The translations under genes and the position numbers were made by a program. From Pseudomonas avellanae BPIC 631 (GTDB lineage Bacteria > Pseudomonadota > Gammaproteobacteria > Pseudomonadales > Pseudomonadaceae), in the NCBI RefSeq assembly GCF_000444135.1, contig NZ_ATDK01000322.1, positions 1 through 42,369 of the forward strand: 42,369 bases of DNA, read 5' to 3'. The notes beneath the pieces were generated by a model. It ran no database searches. It saw only the letters and a program-made list of their open reading frames with translations, and was not told the origin of the DNA. Positions 36,413 to 42,369 of this stretch are shown here, piece by piece (within the stretch, counting starts at the first letter, position 1; every line of letters starts with the position of its first letter).

Positions 36413-38281
36413 TTAAATCCACAACTTCTTGAAGTCACGACCGCCGTAGATCAGGTTGACCATAGCGCGGGTCACCATGATGGCCGTGAACATCGAGGTA
36501 AAGATCCCGAGCGACATGGTCACCGCAAACCCTTTGACCGGGCCGGTGCCCATCGCAAAGAGAATGCCGCCGACCAGCAGCGTCGTCAGGTTGGCGTCGA
36601 GGATCGCCGTGTAGGCACGATCGAAACCTTCGTTGATAGCGCGTTGCACCGTCATGCCATTGGCGATCTCTTCACGGATACGCGAGAAGATCAGCACGTT
36701 GGCATCCACCGCCATCCCCATGGTCAACACGATACCGGCGATACCCGGCAGGGTCAGTGTGGCACCCAGCAAGGACATCAGCGCCAGCAACATGACCATG
36801 TTCAGGGCCAGGGCAACGGTAGCGATCAGACCGAAGAAACGGTAGATCGCCATGATGAAGATGGATACGAACAGCATGCCCCACAGGGAAGCGTCGATAC
36901 CCTTGGTGATGTTGTCGGCACCCAGGCTCGGACCGATGGTGCGCTCTTCAGCGAAGTACATCGGCGCAGCCAGACCGCCAGCGCGCAACAGCAGGGCCAG
37001 CTCGGAAGATTCACCCTGACCATTCAGGCCGGTAATCCGGAACTGACTGCCCAGCGGCGACTGGATGGTCGCCAGGCTGATGATTTTCTTTTCTTCCTTG
37101 AAGGTCTGCGCCGGCACGTCTTTCTCGACGCCGTTGACCATCTGCTTGGTGTAAGTGGTGGTCGGACGCTGCTCGATGAAGATCACCGCCATGCTGCGAC
37201 CCACATTGCTACGGGTTGCGCGGCTCATCAGTTCGCCACCGTGACCATCAAGGTTGATGTTCACCTGTGGACGGCCATGCTCGTCAAAGCTGGCCTTGGC
37301 ATCAGTCACCTGGTCGCCGGTGATGATCAGACCACGCTCCACTGCCGCTGCCGGACGTCCGCCCTCGCGGAATTCGAACATTTCGGTGGTGCCCTTCGAA
37401 TCATCCGGGCCTGCGCCCAGACGGAACTCGAGGTTGGCGGTCTTGCCCAGAATACGCTTGGCTTCGGCCGTGTCCTGCACACCCGGCAGCTCGACCACGA
37501 TGCGGTTGGCACCCTGACGCTGAACCAGCGGCTCGGCAACACCCAGCTCGTTGACCCGGTTACGGACGGTGGTCAGGTTCTGCTTGATCGAGTATTCACG
37601 AATCTCGGCCAGTTTGGCCGGGGTCAGCGCCATGCGCAGTACGGGAATACCGTTCAGCTCGGCAGGCGTGATCTCGAAATCGGTGAAGGTCTTGCGCACC
37701 AGTGCACGAGCCTGCTCGCGCTCTGCATCATCGGTAAAGCCCAGCTGGATCACGTTGCCCAACTGCGGCAGGCTGCGATAACGCGCCTTTTCCTTGCGCA
37801 ACAGGGATTTGACTTCGCCTTCGTAGACTTTCAGACGCGCATCGATCGCCTTGTCCATGTCGACTTCCAGCAGGAAGTGCACACCACCGGACAGGTCGAG
37901 GCCGAGCTTCATCGGGCTTGCGCCCAGGTTACGTAACCAGGTCGGCGTGGTACGCGCCAGGTTCAGTGCGACAACATAGTCATCACCCAACGCCTTGCGC
38001 ACGACATCCTTGGCTGGCAACTGATCTTCCTGCTTGCTCAGACGCAACAAACCGCCCTTGCCATTCTCGGCCAGAGAAGAAGCCTTGACCGAGATGCCGG
38101 CATCGGTAAGCGCCTTGGCTGCACGATCCACGTCTGCCTGATTGACTTGCAACGCAGTGCTCGCGCCGCTGATCTGGATGGCAGAATCATCAGGGTAGAG
38201 ATTGGGTGCGGAATAAATGAAACCGACCACCAGCACCGCCAGGATCAGTACGTATTTCCACAGAGGGTATTTGTTCAGCAT
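36413..38281 (-). CDS. secD: Protein translocase subunit SecD
   Basis: The 622-residue SecD has one N-terminal membrane helix, a large periplasmic P1 region (about 30-440), and five C-terminal helices. Family motifs are LGLDLSGGVHFLLEVD and GMAVDANVLIFSRIREE. The ATG at 38281 (MLNKYPLWKY) is preferred; a GTG directly before it (38284) is possible. The yajC gene is upstream with a hairpin between. Confidence 0.96.
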   Translation of the reverse strand: MLNKYPLWKYVLILAVLVVGFIYSAPNLYPDDSAIQISGASTALQVNQADVDRAAKALTDAGISVKASSLAENGKGGLLRLSKQEDQLPAKDVVRKALGDDYVVALNLARTTPTWLRNLGASPMKLGLDLSGGVHFLLEVDMDKAIDARLKVYEGEVKSLLRKEKARYRSLPQLGNVIQLGFTDDAEREQARALVRKTFTDFEITPAELNGIPVLRMALTPAKLAEIREYSIKQNLTTVRNRVNELGVAEPLVQRQGANRIVVELPGVQDTAEAKRILGKTANLEFRLGAGPDDSKGTTEMFEFREGGRPAAAVERGLIITGDQVTDAKASFDEHGRPQVNINLDGHGGELMSRATRSNVGRSMAVIFIEQRPTTTYTKQMVNGVEKDVPAQTFKEEKKIISLATIQSPLGSQFRITGLNGQGESSELALLLRAGGLAAPMYFAEERTIGPSLGADNITKGIDASLWGMLFVSIFIMAIYRFFGLIATVALALNMVMLLALMSLLGATLTLPGIAGIVLTMGMAVDANVLIFSRIREEIANGMTVQRAINEGFDRAYTAILDANLTTLLVGGILFAMGTGPVKGFAVTMSLGIFTSMFTAIMVTRAMVNLIYGGRDFKKLWI

Positions 38282-38301
38282 CACGCCGCCCGCTTAAAAC
38301 G

Positions 38302-38322
38302 CGGGGCGCCTTGCGCGCCCCG
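38302..38322. repeat. GC-rich stem-loop between yajC and secD
   Basis: CGGGGCGC (38302-38309) and GCGCCCCG (38315-38322) flank a 5-base loop. No T-tract follows on the minus strand, so it more likely slows or processes the transcript than ends it. Confidence 0.5.
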
Positions 38323-38343
38323 TCGATGGGTAAAAGTTGCTAC

Positions 38344-38679
38344 TCAGATCGCTTTCAGGGTGCCTTTAGGCAGAGTGGCCGCGATGGCGCCTTTCTGGAT
38401 TTTCAGCTCAACGGTGTCGGACACTTCGATTACCACGAAGTCATCGGTCACTTTGTTGATCTTGCCGGCGATACCGCCGCTGGTCACGACTTCGTCGCCT
38501 TTCTGCAGGTTGCCCAGCAGGTTTTTCTGCTCTTTGGCGCGCTTGGCCTGTGGACGCCAGATCATCAGATAGAAGATGACCAGAAAGCCGACCAGAAAGA
38601 TCCACTCGAAACCACTGCCCGCAGGACCGGCAGCAGGTGCAGCAGCATCCGCAAAAGCGGGAGAGATGAAAAAGCTCAT
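38344..38679 (-). CDS. yajC: Sec translocase accessory protein YajC
   Basis: The 111-residue YajC has one membrane helix (about 26-44, WIFLVGFLVIFYLMIW) followed by a basic segment RPQAKRAKEQ and a small KOW-like region (GDEVVTSGGIAGKI). It is part of the SecDF-YajC complex. It lies 53 bp downstream of tgt. Confidence 0.95.
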   Translation of the reverse strand: MSFFISPAFADAAAPAAGPAGSGFEWIFLVGFLVIFYLMIWRPQAKRAKEQKNLLGNLQKGDEVVTSGGIAGKINKVTDDFVVIEVSDTVELKIQKGAIAATLPKGTLKAI

Positions 38680-38732
38680 TTGTCGCTCCAGTTACATAAT
38701 TAGTATAAAAAGCAGGAAAAACTCGTTCTGTT

Positions 38733-40927
<2,195 letters not shown>

Positions 40928-41044
40928 GATCGGGTTCGTTTAGCAGGGCCGGGAAGTTTATCCGGTTTGACGGCATTAGTAAAAAACCTGCGTAAATCCC
41001 TGTTGACCAACGGAAAACTCATCCTTATACTTCGCCGCCATTGA

Positions 41045-41129
41045 GCCCTGATGGCGGAATTGGTAGACGCGGCGGATTCAAAATCCGTTTTCGAAAGAAG
41101 TGGGAGTTCGATTCTCCCTCGGGGCACCA
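41045..41129 (+). tRNA. tRNA-Leu (anticodon CAA)
   Basis: An 85-nt class II tRNA with the acceptor stem GCCCTGA/TCGGGGC, D-loop GGCGGAATTGGTAGACGC, anticodon loop TTCAAAA (anticodon CAA, reading UUG), a variable arm, T-loop GTTCGATTC and encoded ACCA. In P. syringae the tRNA-Leu beside queA is the fixed point next to which exchangeable effector genes sit, so its 3' end is a likely past integration site. Confidence 0.95.
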
Positions 41130-41141
41130 CCATTGAGAAAA

Positions 41142-41168
41142 GACCTTGAAATTCAAGGTCTTTTTTTT
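41142..41168 (+). terminator. Rho-independent terminator of tRNA-Leu
   Basis: GACCTTGAA and TTCAAGGTC form the stem with a 1-base centre (effective loop larger), followed by eight T. It starts 13 bp after the tRNA. Confidence 0.9.
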
Positions 41169-41331
41169 CGTCTGGTAGAAAGTGGTCTCACGCCGTGCCA
41201 CTTGCTCAGGAGTGGCATGAAGCGCCATCCGCTCTTGCAGAGCATGCCCCTGCTCCAAATTTAGCGCCGACATTTTCGCATGACGGCCGTGCCATAGCGT
41301 GGCCTCTCCATCCACTGAATCGAGCAAAAAT

Positions 41332-41360
41332 GGAACCTGATACCTCTCGATGACCACGCA
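41332..41360 (+). promoter_or_regulatory. hrp box (HrpL sigma-factor promoter) for shcF-hopF
   Basis: GGAACC (41332-41337), a 16-bp spacer and CCACGCA (41354-41360) fit the consensus GGAACC-N15-16-CCACNNA exactly. It lies 27 bp before the chaperone start codon. HrpL is the ECF sigma factor that turns on type III secretion genes in plant tissue, so the downstream pair should be induced with the Hrp system. Confidence 0.92.
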
Positions 41361-41387
41361 GCGTCTTCAGATTCGCTGAGGTGCACG

Positions 41388-41783
41388 ATGAAAAACTCAT
41401 TAGATCTTCTTGTCGACGGTTTGGCGAAAGACTACAGCATGCCGAATTTGCCGAACAAGAAACATGACAATGAAGTCTATTGCTTCAAATTCCAGAGCGG
41501 GCTCGAAGTAAACATTTATCAGGACGACTGTCGATGGGTGCATTTCTCCGCCACAATCGGACAACTTCAAGACGCCAGCAATGACACGCTCAGCCACGCA
41601 CTTCAACTGAACAATTTCAGTCTTGGAAAGCCCTTCTTCACCTTTGGAATGAACGGAGAAAAGGTCGGCGTACTGCACACACGCATTCCATTGATTGAAA
41701 TGAATACCGTTGAAATGCGCAAGGTATTCGAGGACTTGCTCGATGTAGCAGGCGGCATCAGAGCGACATTCAAGCTCAATTAA
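41388..41783 (+). CDS. shcF: Type III effector chaperone, ShcF (AvrPphF ORF1) family
   Basis: The 131-residue acidic protein resembles AvrPphF ORF1/ShcF: MKNSLDLLVDGLAKDYSMP at the N-terminus, HDNEVYCF, and the VGVLHTRIPL segment with EMRKVFEDLL near the C-terminus. Such class I chaperones dimerise, bind the effector's N-terminal region and aid its secretion. The ATG at 41388 follows GAGGTG. It is directly behind a hrp box and 161 bp ahead of a HopF-family gene, as expected for this pair. Its base composition is visibly more AT-rich than queA-tgt, fitting horizontal acquisition. It appears intact even though its effector partner is truncated. Confidence 0.85.
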   Translation: MKNSLDLLVDGLAKDYSMPNLPNKKHDNEVYCFKFQSGLEVNIYQDDCRWVHFSATIGQLQDASNDTLSHALQLNNFSLGKPFFTFGMNGEKVGVLHTRIPLIEMNTVEMRKVFEDLLDVAGGIRATFKLN

Positions 41784-41944
41784 AACAAGCAAGTGGACGG
41801 CAGCTCGACAGCACTCTTGAGCATGTGCTCATATCGCGCTTCGCAAAACGGAGCAGTTGTACATCGCCCACAGGCGTGCTATCGCAATAAAGCCGTACCG
41901 GTGCACCCACCGCACACGCTGGCACTTTAGAAAAGGATATTATG

Positions 41945-42313
41945 ATGAGTACTATACCTGACACCTCGGGCGCTCACCCGATTTATAGCTCAACTGCCAT
42001 CCCACGAAACATGTCAGGCTCGCCCACACCGAGTCATCGTATTGGCGGGGAAACCCTGACCTCTATTCATCAGCTCTCGGCCAGCCAGAGAGAACAGTTT
42101 CTGAATACTCATGACCCCATGAGAAAACTCAGGATTAACAATGATACGCCACTGTACAGAACAACCGAGAAGCGTTTTATACAGGAAGGCAAATTGGCCG
42201 GCAATCCAAAGTCTATTGCACGTGTCAACTTGCACGAAGAACTGCAGCTTAATCCGCTCGCCAGTATTTTAGGGGGGCGGTTTCAGAGGCTGAGTGCAAC
42301 ACCCGGCTATTGA
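41945..42313 (+). pseudogene. hopF: Truncated HopF (AvrPphF ORF2)-family type III effector
   Basis: The 122-residue product matches, from memory, the N-terminal half of HopF1/HopF2 (about 200 residues): GGETLTSIHQLS, SQREQFLNTHDPMR, YRTTE, KLAGNPKSI and LHEEL. The conserved catalytic-type Arg72 is kept (LYRTT). The match ends near residue 107 and a short unrelated tail runs to TGA, so the C-terminal half, with the second essential Asp (about 174), is gone. Starting at the ATG at 41945 (AAGGA upstream; another ATG at 41942) the second residue is Ser, whereas HopF1/HopF2 have Gly2 for myristoylation. The truncation falls at or next to a run of six G (42272-42277). It is most likely a non-functional relic, although an N-terminal secreted fragment could still be made. 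Confidence 0.8.
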
Positions 42314-42369
42314 GTTAGGGATGGACTCTCATGATGCTTGGACATCATTGCCGTCATCATTTCGATAGG
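42314..42369. other. Unassigned sequence past the truncated hopF
   Basis: After the stop no HopF-like sequence resumes in any frame in the remaining bases. A small perfect hairpin ATGATG (42331-42336)/CATCAT (42343-42348) is present. It could be the edge of an inserted element or of the next effector-locus gene; the window ends too soon to say. Confidence 0.3.

Noticed and set aside
41025..41357. Full 110-codon minus-strand frame as a real gene
   Set aside because: Its 3' part reads through the tRNA-Leu gene and its terminator on the opposite strand, so the whole frame cannot be a normal gene.
41784..41944. Second hrp box directly in front of hopF
   Set aside because: No GGAACC with a properly spaced CCACNNA; CCACCGC near 41905 lacks both the upstream half and the terminal A.

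Overview
The window reads as chromosome of a Pseudomonas syringae-group plant pathogen. The core is GC-rich Pseudomonas housekeeping DNA in the order guaA-guaB, xseA, leuA, der-bamB-yfgM-hisS-ispG-rodZ-pilF-rlmN-ndk, the isc cluster, cysE-trmJ, suhB, secF-secD-yajC-tgt-queA, tRNA-Leu. Just beyond the tRNA-Leu next to queA lie a HrpL-type promoter, a ShcF-type chaperone gene and the front half of a HopF (AvrPphF)-family type III effector gene. In P. syringae the tgt-queA-tRNA-Leu end is the border of the exchangeable effector locus (EEL) of the Hrp pathogenicity island, so the right end is the start of that variable locus.

Left end (1-3981): an accessory block, all on the minus strand, abutting the 3' end of guaA, a known integration hot spot. 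In transcription order it holds an AbiEi-like winged-helix protein, a Fic-domain protein that overlaps it, and an SF1 helicase. The helicase loses its C-terminus at one arm of an 11-bp inverted repeat.

Middle (3982-41129): guaB and guaA make GMP. xseA, an M23 peptidase and leuA run rightward, and a possible leucine-rich leader ORF precedes leuA. An oxaloacetate decarboxylase converges on a small Ser/Thr-rich coiled-coil protein. A methionine-type aminotransferase and an omega-amidase-like nitrilase overlap, which suggests coupled transamination and amide cleavage. The block der, bamB, yfgM, hisS, ispG, rodZ, pilF, rlmN, ndk covers ribosome assembly, outer-membrane assembly, isoprenoids, cell shape, pili and RNA modification. 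The isc operon (iscR-iscS-iscU-iscA-hscB-hscA-fdx-iscX) is preceded by two tandem IscR-like sites and ends in a hairpin whose loop carries a TATAAT that could serve ndk. trmJ-cysE lie upstream of iscR; suhB is divergent. queA-tgt (queuosine tRNA modification) and yajC-secD-secF (Sec translocase accessory factors) run leftward.

Right end (41130-42369): tRNA-Leu(CAA) with its terminator, a hrp box, shcF and a truncated hopF allele. This allele keeps the Arg72-equivalent. It lacks the Gly2 used for myristoylation in HopF1/HopF2 and the whole C-terminal half, including the Asp174 region. The strongest candidates for follow-up are this effector relic, the Fic/AbiEi-like pair at guaA, the helicase break and the possible leuA leader. 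No CRISPR array, rRNA, complete insertion sequence or prophage was seen.
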